A stretch of 64,000 bases of DNA, taken from Platycnemis pennipes. Its lineage: Eukaryota > Arthropoda > Insecta > Odonata > Platycnemididae. The position numbers and the translations under genes were made by a program. The DNA lies in contig OW121855.1 of assembly GCA_933228895.1 (NCBI GenBank), forward strand, positions 73,184,698 through 73,248,697, given 5' to 3'. Positions within the stretch are counted from its first letter, which is position 1. Each line of letters starts with the position of its first letter. Below are positions 34,125 to 45,249 of the stretch, piece by piece. The notes beneath the pieces were generated by a model. The model was not told the origin of the DNA, did no database searches, and was given only the letters and a program-made list of their open reading frames with translations.

Positions 34125-34451
34125 TAGTTATTTGGGGAAGACGACCGGCAACCAACATTATTGGTGCCATTTAGCTCAGGTTGGGTAGAGTGAAGAAATT
34201 TTCATAATGGAGGGAAGGATCGAGGGAAACCCGGCGTCGGCATTAGCCTACTCTCAAAGAAAGGTGCCAAGAAGTTCACAGGTTTGCTTTACATCCAACG
34301 GACGGAGTAGTGTACTAGGTGTTGTCCAAATATATATTTCATTAAAGTGGCGACATGTCTACCAATAAAAAATCTCTTCCAATGCTGCGACTCGAACCCA
34401 GACCTTCAGAATGGAAAGCCATTACTCTAGCCACCACAACAATCCGATCCC
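34125..34451 (-). mobile_element. SINE-A, near full length
   Basis: Minus strand: GGGATCGGATTGTTGTGGTG, B box GGTTCGAGTCGC, CCGTCCGTTGGATG, core TTTGAGAGTAGGCTAATGCC and GACGCCGGGTTTCCC, tail ending near 34125. A stretch of about 40 bp in the middle is AT-rich and unlike other copies. Confidence 0.8.
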
Positions 34452-34591
34452 GTTATAATGTTGTATGATTTTTGGATTAAGCGTTGCGAATAGTGACACC
34501 AGTTGTGGACGCACCCAATAATCCTGATCGATAAAACGGGAGAGATACTCTCTTCATTTTTTGTCGTGAAAGTCGTAGTTACTCTAGTGTC

Positions 34592-35329
34592 TTAAGGCCG
34601 TTTAACACGGTCCTTGATACTGCGCAGGCCGTTGCGAGAACACTTGCGCAAGAAATATTGCGCCGTGTAAAGCGACGACTTGCGAGGACAGGCAGCGCCA
34701 CTGTGCGAACGCTTGCGATCAAATTAGAACATGTTCTAATGTGATACATGCGTTCGCGCAAGTTTGAAGTTTATTTCCCTCACTAGATGGTGCAGATGTA
34801 GCGGCAACGAACTGCCTGGGGAATTCTAGCAATTAAATAGATTGTTGACGATTGAGTTGGGTGTTTTTGTTTGCACTCAACTCAAGTAGTGAATGAAGTG
34901 CAATAATGATGAGCTAGGCGATTAATCACGTGGAAGCTTAAATTTCGTGCGTAAAGGAAGAACCTGTTACCTTGGTCCACATCCGTTCGTTCGTGGTGCA
35001 AATTTTGGGCTAAGAATACGGGACTAGGGTCTCCACTATTATGTTTAGACTATGGCTTAAAACATATTTGAAAGTGGTGGTAATTTATTGCATCTTTCAC
35101 GTCCAATTAATTGCTACTTAACAGATCCTGACTTTATGCGATATATTGATGGTATTACCGCTACTAAATGGTATATTGTCACTGACATAATGCACCGACG
35201 ATTGCACCGCGTAAAGCTGTCAAGCAAGCGTCCTCGCAATTTTCTACGTCACGGACTTTCGCAGACGACTGCTCAAACGGAATCAACATCAACTTGCGCA
35301 GTTTCAATGACCGTGTAAAAAGGCCTTTA
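34592..35329. mobile_element. TIR-1 long copy, 738 bp with TTA flanks
   Basis: Left end AGGCCGTTTAACACGGTCCT then TGATACTGCGCAGG; right end, read from the other strand, AGGCCTTTTTACACGGTCAT then TGAAACTGCGCAAG. These inverted ends match at most of about 36 positions. Both flanks carry TTA (34592-34594, 35327-35329), which fits the 3-bp TWA duplication of PIF/Harbinger elements. A decayed piggyBac TTAA site is the alternative. The interior shares TTAGAACATGTTCTAA with the short copy at 24202 and shows no transposase frame. Confidence 0.75.
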
Positions 35330-35387
35330 CAGTGGATGACATTTCAATTTTGGTAATGTTTGTATTTGCATTAACTGCGTTGCTCAA

Positions 35388-35450
35388 ACGGCGTGGTAGC
35401 CCAGAGGGTAGAGCGTTGATCTGCTGATCAGAGCTCCTGTATCAGATTCT
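35388..35450 (+). other. tRNA-like sequence
   Basis: GGCGTGGTAGCCCAGAGGGT then AGAGCGTTGATCTGCTGATC resembles a D arm and anticodon arm, but the B-box position (TATCAGATTCTGG) is decayed and no acceptor stem closes. Probably a SINE head, not a tRNA gene. Confidence 0.3.
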
Positions 35451-35514
35451 GGAAGAGTGCTTCGATACATCCAGTTAAATTCAGTTGTTAGTTCTGCGAA
35501 CCAGATCTTTCTTA

Positions 35515-36922
35515 CAGGGTGGCGATCGTCAGGGAAACCTGGGAAAACCTGGAATTGTCAGGGAATTTTGCATTTCTGGAGAAGTCAGGGAAAAGTCAGG
35601 GAATTATCGTGACAGTCAGGGAGAAAAATCTAAATTCTCGTTGTTTTTCTACCATTACGTTTATCGGCCAGTCATTCCCGCCCTTTATTTCACCAACGAA
35701 AACTAATAACCGTCGCTGACGTGCATGGAATAAGCCCCATCAATTTGTGGAACATTCAGTTGTGAATCTTATTAGTATTGTCTCTTACTTACGTAGTTGT
35801 GAATCAGACGTACAATGTATCCCTTGTGTACATCCTTAATGCGATATTTGTCTAGTAGTGTTAAAATTCATGATCACATGTATTCCGCTCATCACAAGGA
35901 ATCCGAGGCTATGTTGTTTGGAAAATTTTACCTCTCGTTTTTTTAACTTCTGAGACTCAGATCTAGAGGCTGTTGTTTTTATAACTGCAAGCTCGTAGTA
36001 AATACGAGCTTGCAGTTATAAAAATACGATACGATGATTATTAAAATGGTAATACAATTATGATCACTCGTGTATACAAAATCTTACGTAAGATCATCTT
36101 CGATTCCCATACCCCCATTCGTGAGTCAGTAAGAAGAGTCATTCTTCCCTCTCCACCTTTCGCGCTCGACGTAATTATTGAATGGTCCCCTTAGCTCCCT
36201 CTCTAAGCATTTTAGTCATGTCACAAACCACCTAAAATATGATATTCCTGAATACGATGCTGCCGTTGCTAATTGCCTCGTTCGCAGTGGCGCGATTACG
36301 TTTTGTTTGATTATGCAAATATTTGTACATTTTTGGTTCCCTCTCACAATCTAGGGGTTATAACCACGTTAATCAATTTTTTATTCGCTTCTGAATTTCA
36401 CTCGTGCCATCCGAGTTTGATCCAGTCCAACAACTTGGCTTTGGTTTGTATTTTTCGCGCACCTTAATGATACCTGTACCGGAGTTCGCCAGTAAATCGG
36501 CCATTAACTTTCTCTTCGATGCCTTTTTAGTAATCCTCAACTTCCCAGAACTACCGCGACACCCTACTTCTTTCTTGAAGGATTAGACATCGTCATTGTA
36601 ATTTTACCGAAGGAAACATATACGGCCCCGGAAATACGATACACGTCCGCGGAATGTGTATGAAAAGTGCGTATAGTTTGCATAAGTGTTTAACTTATGA
36701 GGTTTAATATACTTTTTCATTGGGGTATACTTGTAGCTTGTATTGTATTGATTTCAGCTTTTAACATTTTGTGAGTTTTGACGGAAATTTAATTCAGCAG
36801 AAATAAAATATTCAGATAATAGGAGCCCTTTTGGCGATCGGTCAGGGAAATTTGTGAGTCCATCAGGGAAAAGTCAGGGAATAGTCAGGAAATTTAAAAA
36901 TTGGGTCTCAGTAGCCACCCTG
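35515..36922. mobile_element. TIR-2 element, 1,408 bp, CAGGGTGGC ends with TTCTTA duplication
   Basis: The element begins CAGGGTGGCGATCGTCAGGG and ends CAGTAGCCACCCTG, giving 9-bp perfect inverted termini. TTCTTA abuts both ends (35509-35514 and 36923-36928), a direct target-site duplication. Inside each end lie several copies of GTCAGGGAA in the same orientation (35528-35625 and 36840-36890). The CAGGG start resembles hAT elements, but hAT makes 8-bp duplications, so the superfamily is open. The interior is AT-rich, has a perfect 22-bp hairpin (35976-36024) and codes for no recognisable transposase. Confidence 0.75.
35976..36024. repeat. Perfect 22-bp hairpin inside TIR-2
   Basis: The arms 35976-35997 and 36003-36024 are exact complements (core AACTGCAAGCTCGTA) with a 5-nt loop GTAAA. 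Confidence 0.9.
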
Positions 36923-36928
36923 TTCTTA

Positions 36929-37633
36929 GAAACTTTTGGCGGCACAGGTAAAGGAATTGACCGTGCAAACACTGTGCATTTCACACGTCGTTTCGCTGAG
37001 TTCAGTAATGTTTACTGTACCTTCGTCAAGCAGACTGTCCTTCCGGTCGAACTCTTGTGTTCTGGTCACGGTCCTCAACGCTCTGTGTAGTCAGTGAAGG
37101 TAGGGTTCACCAGTACATACTAAGCCCGACGTCGCATGGACTCAATGAACCAGGGTATTGTGGGTGCCATTTCCTTACCCATGCCACCTTTGGTTTCCCG
37201 GAAGGATTTGGTACTCAGAAAATGACACCGCGTCGGTTTAACTGCACAATATATTTTAAGACCTCATTACTCTCCAGAATACCATGAAGGATTTGCCGTC
37301 AGTCATAAAATGACTTGAAAATATTTTTAAAGTTCCTGATTCTCATAAATATGTATGTGTGCGTTCTTCTCTTATATTCATTAGGAGGCTAGGACCTGTG
37401 AAAAAATTGTTGGGTAAGTTTTAGAACATTGCTCTGTTTAACGAATTTCCTCCTCGCCACCTTTCATCTTGTGCGTTGATTAACGCATGCTTTTTTATTC
37501 CTGAAACTCTCATATATCCTCATGTTAAGTACATCCACCTCTCTCCAGTCATCCACTATTCTTTATTGGGGCCATTCTTTGCGCACTAACTCTTTATTTT
37601 TGTATTTGTTTGTCTGTTTGATAGTTTCTCCCT
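36929..37633. other. Nothing recognised
   Basis: Short frames only; no shared repeat. Confidence 0.4.
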
Positions 37634-37732
37634 ATCTTCCCACCGCCCACCGGAAAATTCCTACCTATACCAAACCATCCATCCATAATGGCGTAATTAC
37701 CTTAGCTTTTGGTCGCTTCCACTGAATAAAAA
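37634..37732 (+). mobile_element. SINE-A tail fragment
   Basis: CACCGGAAAATTCCTACCTA, AATGGCGTAATTACCTTAGC and TCGCTTCCACTGAATAAAAA match the last hundred bases of SINE-A. Confidence 0.5.
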
Positions 37733-39514
37733 TTGCCACGAACTCATACTTGGTGGTTATGTGACTCGTGTCTTTATTATTAATGTAAAAAAACAGTAGT
37801 TCACATGCGAAACATAATTTCATGGTAATATACTGTCATAGTGTTTTTTTCGCTAGGTATGCATTCATTCTGGAAAGTCGTAGAAATTCCTGAATTAATT
37901 ATTTAGCTATTTATACGCTTAGGGGTGATTTTCGTTGTGGCTGAAGAGCAGCAGTAAAGGTTATGTAGATGATGAGATGTTGAAACGCTGTTTGTATTTA
38001 AACTCGTGATTTGTTTTTCTTTGTTTAGGAAGTTAACCAGCAGTGTTGGGTAACTAAGTTTGTGGTGGATTTTGGAATCGTTGATTTCCAACTATCTTTG
38101 CTCGTGTTGCCAGGTGTCATTATTTTCTGAAGACCTTGTATCTGTGGTGCTCCCCTGTTCCTTTCATCTAAGATTCCTCCTGTGGTTTTTCGTTCTTTCC
38201 ACCCATTTTGAACAATTTTTCTTCGTAACCATGGAATGTGCACATTTTTTTCCTCTGTATGCTTTGTATTTTGTCGAAAGGGTCCTGCTACCACAACCAT
38301 AATATAGCTTATATACCACAACCATAATATGTATTTGAAATTATTATGCTGGTGAATCATTTCTTTGTTTCCATGCTGTTAGTGTTGCTTTCGTAAAATA
38401 TCAACTGATGGGGCGTAATGTTGTGGTAGACCGATCATAATCACAATTAAAAACTTATTACTGTCCATTCAACGTATTTAAAAGGTCACTTTGTGGTAGA
38501 AGTACGTTGGTACTTTGTTGAGAGAACAGCTCTAAATTATTTCTTGTTACAATAATAATATGCAATGGTTTTTCCTTGTTTTGGCTCATATTATAATCCT
38601 CGTTTCCTTACAGATACAATTGTAATTAAATTAGTTTAAATTCAAAAAATTTAACTACTAATTACGTCTTCCATTAATCTTTCAATGTCTTTGCTGGGAA
38701 TCTTATTTGTCTTGATACACTCACCATCATAATTTTCGTTTTTATAATATTTAAACAATTTCTTTATAATGTTTGAGAATTTTTTTTAGAATTGGTGATT
38801 TGTATTTTGCTTGTATTTGCGAGTGATATACGAAGCTTCTGCTGGGAAAAGGTATGGAAAGGCCTTGTAAGTAGTCATCAACGATAAGAGGAATGGCGAA
38901 AATTGGTATTCTTTAGCAGTATATGTAAAAATTAATGCGTGTTTGTGTTCTGCTGACCAGTGTTCAATAACCATCCCAGGTTTTTACCGAAGGAGTCACA
39001 TCTGCATTGTCTTCGTTATCGAAAAGCGTCTTTGGTTGATCCCGGTTGTCCTGTTTAACCCTGGAAATGTAAGCTTTCCGAGAACCTCGTTGGATGTCGG
39101 TGGCCCCCCTCTGCTTTCCGATTGCCTCTCCCGCTCCGGTCGAAGATAAACTCTCCCGTTCTACGTGATGAATCTCCGCGTCACCGTGAATCAGGGCCGC
39201 GGGAATTGATCGATGGCAGCATTATGCGTGACGAATATACATGGACGCTCCAAAATTATGTAACAATAATTGCGTCTGTGTGATCGAATCTCTTCGTTTA
39301 ATATCCCTCAGGTTTTTTTTCTTTTAACTCGTTCAGTGTTGCCATGACGTAATCACCCTACATTGTTTCAGGCTTACGTTTAGTGGACCCTCCACGGTAC
39401 TGAACCTGCCTAAAATAAGTCATGAAAATCAAGTTTATTAATGTATTCCTTAACGGTATAGTGATTGCTGATTGATCACGCCTCATTAATGGCTTCTTGA
39501 TAGAAAAGGTTTAA
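37733..39514. other. AT-rich, nothing recognised apart from a short direct repeat
   Basis: ACCACAACCATAATAT occurs twice near 38290-38328. A 111-residue minus frame (38025-38360) was examined and has no motif I trust. Confidence 0.4.
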
Positions 39515-39750
39515 GGGTGGGATTGGAAAGGAAAGGAGGGAAGGGTGGAGAAAAACCCGGTGATGGCATTAGTCTACTCTTAACGAGTGGTGACAAGAGG
39601 TCTAAAGCGTGACGTCCTATTCGACGATCGGAGTTTTGAACTTAGAAAGCTCTCCTCTCAGCATCTATATAGGGATCCCAATCAAATTTCTTCCGAGTTT
39701 TGAACCGTACCTGCAATGTGGGTAACCAGTACACTTGCTAAGCCCTCCGT
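39515..39750 (-). mobile_element. SINE-A, diverged
   Basis: Minus strand: CACTCGTTAAGAGTAGACTA, ATGCCATCACCGGGTTTTTC and CTCCACCCTTCCCTCC match the core; the head is badly decayed around 39690-39750. Confidence 0.65.
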
Positions 39751-40328
39751 AATATGAATCTTGAGTCAACTGAATACTGATGTGGTTTTCATGACTTGAA
39801 TTGGTCTGAATCGTTCGCTGAATTATCTAAATCAATTATCTCGTTTTCAAAGATAACGGGACTTTTTTTCTGCGTCGTGTGTGTGTGTCTCCCATATTTA
39901 CCAACATACGTTAATACATTTTGGGCACCGCCCGCCAATGTTTGGTGGCGTCACACTTGGGTTAAGGTTCTTAGTGGTCGCGTCAGCTTTGTAGAGAAAT
40001 TAAGAAGTCCACGGTTTCTTGATCACCCGCTGTTGCGGGGATGATTGGTTGGCTTTCAAGCTGCCTCTTCACGGTTATCAGGAATGAAAGTGGACGTAGT
40101 CTATTTCAAAGGTAGTTTTCGTTTGTAATGGATTACGACGTCAAGGCCCTGTTTCCAATAGATTAATGCCAATATTAATAGCCTCAAAATTCAGTCATCA
40201 ATATAGTGTCGGGATTTCGTTATCGAATGCCGTGAGATAAAGATTAATTGTGTGTTGTGACACTTGCTGTTATAAGAAAACGGGTATCAGCAAATTTCAG
40301 GGCTTGTGTTTTAATGATCTGTCATTGA
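39751..40328. other. Nothing recognised
   Basis: An 82-residue plus frame at 39796-40044 has no motif. Confidence 0.4.
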
Positions 40329-40640
40329 TTGGGGTAGGTGTGGTGACTGGAGTGCTGACTTCTGTCTCGAAGGCCCGAGTTTGAATCCAGGCGGCAGCAG
40401 GTATTTTTCTATGCAATTATGGCCCCTAATTGATTGCACTGTGAAGCGCACTTTAAGTGCAGCACTCCGTCCTCAGGATGGGATGTTAAACAGTGCCTTG
40501 GCAACTGTCTTTGCGAGTAGGATAATGCCGGTGCTGGAATTTATTATATTTGTATAAAATCCACCATGTACCCAATTATTTAATTGTACTAAATATCGCA
40601 AATTACCATAATTGTCGGTTGCCTTCAAGAATGACAACCC
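40329..40640 (+). mobile_element. SINE-A, near full length
   Basis: GGGGTAGGTGTGGTGACTGG, B box GAGTTTGAATCCAGG, body AGTGCAGCACTCCGTCCTCA, core GCGAGTAGGATAATGCCGGT, tail TTGTCGGTTGCCTTCAAGAA. Confidence 0.8.
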
Positions 40641-42103
40641 CAACTGATGTGTTACTTTATTAAGTGGCCGCTTGATGTTAAAAGAATTTTAGGGATGCTC
40701 TTTTTTATGTATTGTTTTTTGTAGTTTTAATTGGCCTTATAGATTCCTACCATGTGCCTGTAACTCGACGATGATCTGATTAAAAAGTATTTGATACATT
40801 GGTATGTTTTGCGTTTATACACGTGTACAAGAAGGGAGAAAATTTACGAAAATGCTCCATCGGATCCTGGGAAATCAATCGTTCTACTTGCTGTCGCCTC
40901 CAGGTTTAATTTTTCTTATCTCCACGCGATAGTGGCGTGTAATTGATAGATAACAGTGAAAGAAGGTCAACGGTAAATGTCACCTATGCGTTAATTGCAG
41001 CGAGTCCGTGTCTGAAGTTTTAAGTCAACGGAGACTCCTATCACCTAAAATTGCTGTGCGTGGCATTTTAGGAGTTTGTGAGATTTCTAATGAAACACGT
41101 GATTTTCGTTGTCGTCGGTTCTGTTCGCGAATGAAATATTTGTAAGTGGGAATGCAATTCGTAAATGAACGCCGAAAACCTTGGGTGTTTTTTTTTCGAA
41201 ATTCTGGTAACAACTGGAGTAGGGTAAATGGAATTGTAAAATATTCCAAATCTGCGTTCCAGCCGGGGAGAGCAGGTTTTGAAAATCATCCCTGGTTTTT
41301 AAAACCTGCTGTCTTAATCCACTCGTACTTCTATTCTCCTCCCATTAATCATCACCGGGAGATACAAATGGGGGATTAAATTTACCTCTGATATATTTTA
41401 TTGGGTAGAATGCCATCGCGTCGTACTTTCGTGAATGCAAGGTCCTCGTAGGGAGATTTATGTGGTGGTTTCCGCGCCCCTTTCCATATCACAATACTCC
41501 GGCCGATTCCGTGAACTTTCACTATCGCTCGCAGCTGCGGCCGTTGATACCGATTCGATAATTTTTATCTGCGCAATCAGTGTCGTCTATTAAAGAGTGT
41601 TGTGCCTCTCACCAGTGGAGCTGTTTAGTTAAGTGAAGATTTTCACGACTATTTGTTGTTCTAAGAAAATCAAATTCTTCTTCTATAAATATATTTTCTA
41701 AATGCTAACGAAAATGTGTAGCAACCAGGGACTTCTTACCATGACCGTCACAAGGAATCGTCCAAGCCCACTACTACTCCTTGCATTGCCTCGGATATTT
41801 CGACTGCAGGTCTGTGGATATGTCGAGAAATTTAATGCACGCTTTTAATTTTCTCGAAGCAGCGGATTCTCTGACCGTGGACCGCGCCAATGCCTCACCT
41901 GCATCTCTCCGACACCAGTCCATTTTCCTCCGAAAACCCTCCCGAATCCGCGAGTGTATCCTTTTCCTTCTTCTCTACATTTACCTGCCTGGGTGTCGTC
42001 ATAAGGCCGTCTCATAATTATGGACCTTTCAGCGTGCCGTCTCCACCTACTCCGCTTCCCGCGAGCGCACTCCATTCGTTCTCGCCTTACCCAGCTTGGA
42101 GAT
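40641..42103. other. Nothing recognised
   Basis: A slightly CG-richer patch lies at 41440-41560 and another at 41860-42080. The short frames there have no motifs. Confidence 0.35.
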
Positions 42104-42290
42104 TCGGTTGGTGTGCTGGTTAGAATGCTTTACTCCCATCCCATGGAACTGGGAGGTAGCGATTTTTTTTAGTTGTTTACCTGTCCTTAATTGAGTGCAG
42201 TGTGGAGTGTATTTCAACTTCAGCCATCTGTGGTGATATAGTACCATCTTATCGAATCTTAATCCCAGGGCAAGGTTCAGTTTTGGTTGC
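42104..42290 (+). mobile_element. SINE-A 5' part, interrupted
   Basis: ATTCGGTTGGTGTGCTGGTT and AGAATGCTTTACTCCCATCC form the head; B box and body are decayed (GTATTTCAACTTCAGCCATC). The 3' part of the same copy seems to resume at 42551. Confidence 0.6.
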
Positions 42291-42550
42291 TAGTAAGGGA
42301 AATATTGAGTGAAATCTCGGTTCTTTCCGGAATTACGTGGAGAGTTAGGAGAAGTTGTTTTGAAAATATTCTCCACTGCTTAGAATGTGTAGAGCCATTA
42401 TGCCTAAATTTAGTACTAACTTAGATATAGTGATGAATAATGCTCTAGGAGACATACGAGCCATCGACCTGCTGATTGCCAGACCAGTGTATCTGAGACC
42501 TGATTACTGCAGTTGGCCCGTGTTGAGAGTCGTCTGGATAACTGTCTTAT

Positions 42551-42657
42551 ACCGATCCCGGGTTTCTCTGTAACCCTCATCCCCCGTAAAATTATCTACA
42601 GCCAACTATCCAAGTATCAACTGGCCTCGGCTGTCGTTCACCTCCCGTAATAGTTAA
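42551..42657 (+). mobile_element. SINE-A 3' part, probable continuation of 42104-42290
   Basis: ACCGATCCCGGGTTTCTCTG then AACTGGCCTCGGCTGTCGTT and CACCTCCCGTAATAGTTAA. About 260 bp of unrelated DNA lies between the two parts, consistent with a later insertion or an internal rearrangement. Confidence 0.55.
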
Positions 42658-43799
42658 TCCCTCGCTTGTCATCCTACCAGTTTAACCGTGATGCGTTCCA
42701 CTCTCTAGTCTATGGAATCTTGGGAATGCATGTCGTAGTGGGATCGAGGATGAAAATTTAGTGGGTTGCGAAAAAATATTAGTTTGGTCTTCTGGCAATG
42801 GCCGTGTACTAGAGGAGCTCGCGTGGTTGGTTTGCTCGAGTTGAGAGAATGGATGAGATTTCGAGTTACGAAACTTTTATATGGCATAATAGTGAAAGGT
42901 GTGATGTGAATTTATTGCTTTTATTGCTTTTAACAAGACGATACAATTTATTGCAATAAGAGAATAAGAAAGCTGGGTTGTCGCAAAGAAAAACCTGTGC
43001 TGAAGCTACCTTTATAATTGTATGTGCATCGCTAACGCTTCTATTTTCTTATACAAAAGTTAAAGTAGATATTAATAAACAATAAATGCCATTAATATCT
43101 GAATCATTACTAATATAAGTACAAATCAACGAGTAAAATTTTTTTACAGGAGAAAAACAAAATCTGATCACGTCAAAAGAATCTTACAACATTATCATTA
43201 GCCAGTATCCATGTCTTGGCTAAATTGGGCTGTGAAGGTCACGAGTGAATATTGTGAAGTAGACTCTGAATGGCTGGAATGTTAGGAGTCGAGATAATTG
43301 AAGAATGTGAATGAATCAGTGTATGAATGTGACAGGATCGAAAGACCAGACGAGGTGGAAATACAAAAAAGGGTCCGAAACTCGAGGCCCGCCGCTAACT
43401 TGACTTGGTTTAGTGTACTCCGCGTTATAAAGGTGTAATGGCCGTTTCTTCTTCAAACTAAATGGTTGACAGCGACACTCCATGCGCTGACGGGGACTGA
43501 CGTTTCCATGTTAAACGCTAAGCAAAGGAGGGCACGGAGTTAATCAGGCGTAACAACTTATTTGCTTGAGTAATGTCAATTTATACGATGTGCGCGTAGA
43601 ACTGACGATGTTGGGGGAAAACTTTCGCTGTCTAAAAACTTGTCTGATGGAGAAAATGGATGACCGTAATTCTGAGTGAGAAGGTATCGTGAAAAGCCTG
43701 TTAAGGTGTTTCCTTGCACTCTGCTAAAACCTTAGGTTTTCGTATAGAGGTTGTGAAAATACTGTGGGCGTCTGAGATCTGGGGTTCAAGAATGATTGA
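42658..43799. other. Nothing recognised
   Basis: AT-rich, short frames only. Confidence 0.4.
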
Positions 43800-44085
43800 G
43801 AGGGGAAGAAAGTGCTCAACTTGGTGGGGAAGACAGGAAGTCGCTGGAAGAAATTAAGAGGGCGGAGGAAGTGGATGGAGCTGGTAATTAGGGATAGTGG
43901 GATTCCTGAGCTCTTCATAGAGGAGAGGATGTTTGGTGAGCGAGGCGGAGGGAGGAAAATAATAGGGTCTCTTGGATGGGATGGAGGAGGTAGGAAGTAC
44001 GCAGAGCTGAAGAAGGAAGTCGCGTGAAGACATAGATCGCTACGATCAATGAGGAGGAGGATGTTGGAGTAACTTGTTTCTTCTA
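43800..44085 (+). mobile_element. LINE-gamma C-terminal fragment
   Basis: A 71-residue frame (43812-44027) reads NLVGKTGSRWKKLRGRRKWM, then PELFIEERMFGERGGGRK and GGGRKYAELKKEVA. It is followed after one stop by RHRSLRSMRRRML. The order fits the RRGKWIGHIIRHDGLLKLVIEGR...KRGRGRKR...KYAELKKEAEDRDRWRSM pattern of another arthropod endonuclease/RT LINE. It is distinct from LINE-alpha (no GKGRPR motif). The purine richness of the strand is explained by this Arg/Lys/Gly coding. Confidence 0.6.
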
Positions 44086-44125
44086 ATCTACCGTAGTCGG
44101 TAAAAACCTACCAACGAGAAAAAAG

Positions 44126-44225
44126 AACACTTAATGAAAAATAAATTGTAAAGTCATTTTTCATTAATTGTTCGTTTTATTCTTCATTAAGTGTTCGTTT
44201 TATTTTTCATTAAGTGTAAGTTTTT
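44126..44225. repeat. 24-bp tandem repeat with an inverted partner
   Basis: Units containing TTCATTAAGTGTTCGTTTTA repeat about 2.7 times (44156-44225). The complementary sequence GAACACTTAATGAAAAATAA lies just upstream (44126-44147), so the block can fold on itself. Confidence 0.7.
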
Positions 44226-44304
44226 CATTGAGTAAATTCACGACGTTCTACTTTCAAAATGGTTATCATGTAGTTATCGTGATGATGTAGGCCAGCTTAT
44301 GGTG

Positions 44305-44420
44305 AATTAGCAAGCCGGCTGTATGGTACTCTGCTCCCTATAAGGTGCCGGCCTGGCAACCGAAGTGTCGCGGGTGTAAAACCTGTGGTGGGCATGGATG
44401 TTATATCAATCATAAGTCCA
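44305..44420 (+). mobile_element. SINE-B head, interrupted
   Basis: GGTGCCGGCCTGGCAACCGA then AGTGTCGCGGGTGTAAAACC and GGGCATGGATGTTATATC match the SINE-B head and mid region. Confidence 0.55.
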
Positions 44421-44728
44421 TATTGCATTTATGGACTTCTAATTGACTTCAATAAGTCATTGCAGTCATTGGGGTTATAAATACCTTTAATGAGTTTGGG
44501 GTGTGGGATAATTCGAATTATAATCTTCCTAATTACTTCTGACCACTCGTGAAACACAATCGAATTCCGCAGCCAATTTAGTTCTCTTATTATTTGGCCC
44601 TCTCTTTTTTCTCTTGGGGATTCGTGCATTAATACCCGCTTCAATTCTCGAGATAGAAGTCTTGTAATGGAGGATAGGAGTCTTTGTGAGCCTGTACGAT
44701 GGTAAGAAATGTAAACCATTGCTTTGGA
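44421..44728. other. Insert of about 310 bp between two SINE-B parts
   Basis: A 96-residue minus frame (44719 to 44429) is rich in Ile, Arg and Lys and has no motif I recognise. It may be part of an inserted element; no matching termini were found. Confidence 0.3.
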
Positions 44729-44815
44729 TTCTGGTATATGTTCGTGTGGATTAAGTACAGGATACGGTTAGGTTACTCGATCCGATATAATCTTAGCAGT
44801 TGGAACACTTTAAAA
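44729..44815 (+). mobile_element. SINE-B 3' part
   Basis: CTGGTATATGTTCGTGTGGA then CGATCCGATATAATCTTAGC and GGAACACTTTAAAATT match the 3' half of SINE-B. Confidence 0.5.
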
Positions 44816-44849
44816 TTCGCTCCTAATCAACATCCATAAGCTCAATAGC

Positions 44850-45035
44850 GGAACTGTTGGTAGTAATAGTATTTACTGCCCATTCTTGAGGACCTAGGTT
44901 GAAATCCGAGGGAAATTTCTTCGGAATCCCTACTTGAATGCCTTGTGGAGGGCAGTCCCATGTCCCTGGAATCCTTCTGAGCAGGCTAGTGCCGACACCG
45001 AGTTTTTCTCCTCCCGTCCTCATTTACCTTCTCAT
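44850..45035 (+). mobile_element. SINE-A fragment
   Basis: TGCCTTGTGGAGGGCAGTCC, AGCAGGCTAGTGCCGACACC and GAGTTTTTCTCCTCCCGTCC match the SINE-A body; the head (GGTTGAAATCCGAGGG) is decayed. Confidence 0.6.
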
Positions 45036-45129
45036 CCCACCATATGGGACTATGTGACACTTCGATATATCGTCTGAAATGTGCGATATGAAACTGATGT
45101 CGCAATCATATGTGGAGCCAGCAGCCTTC

Positions 45130-45200
45130 GCGATACTCGAAGATATTCGAAATTGTGCGATCGGTATACTCGATGCGATTCGAAATTGTTATCGACGCTT
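45130..45200. repeat. Diverged 35-bp tandem repeat
   Basis: ATACTCGAAGATATTCGAAA and ATACTCGATGCGATTCGAAA head two similar units spaced about 35 bp, each followed by TTGT. Confidence 0.6.
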
Positions 45201-45249
45201 TTGCGACATAACATAAGTATTGTCGTGTGATAATCAGATTCCTTTAGTT

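Noticed and set aside
38025..38360. 111-residue minus frame considered as a LINE C-terminus
   Set aside because: The expected RRRGRP or NLVGHILRH motifs are missing and the order does not fit.
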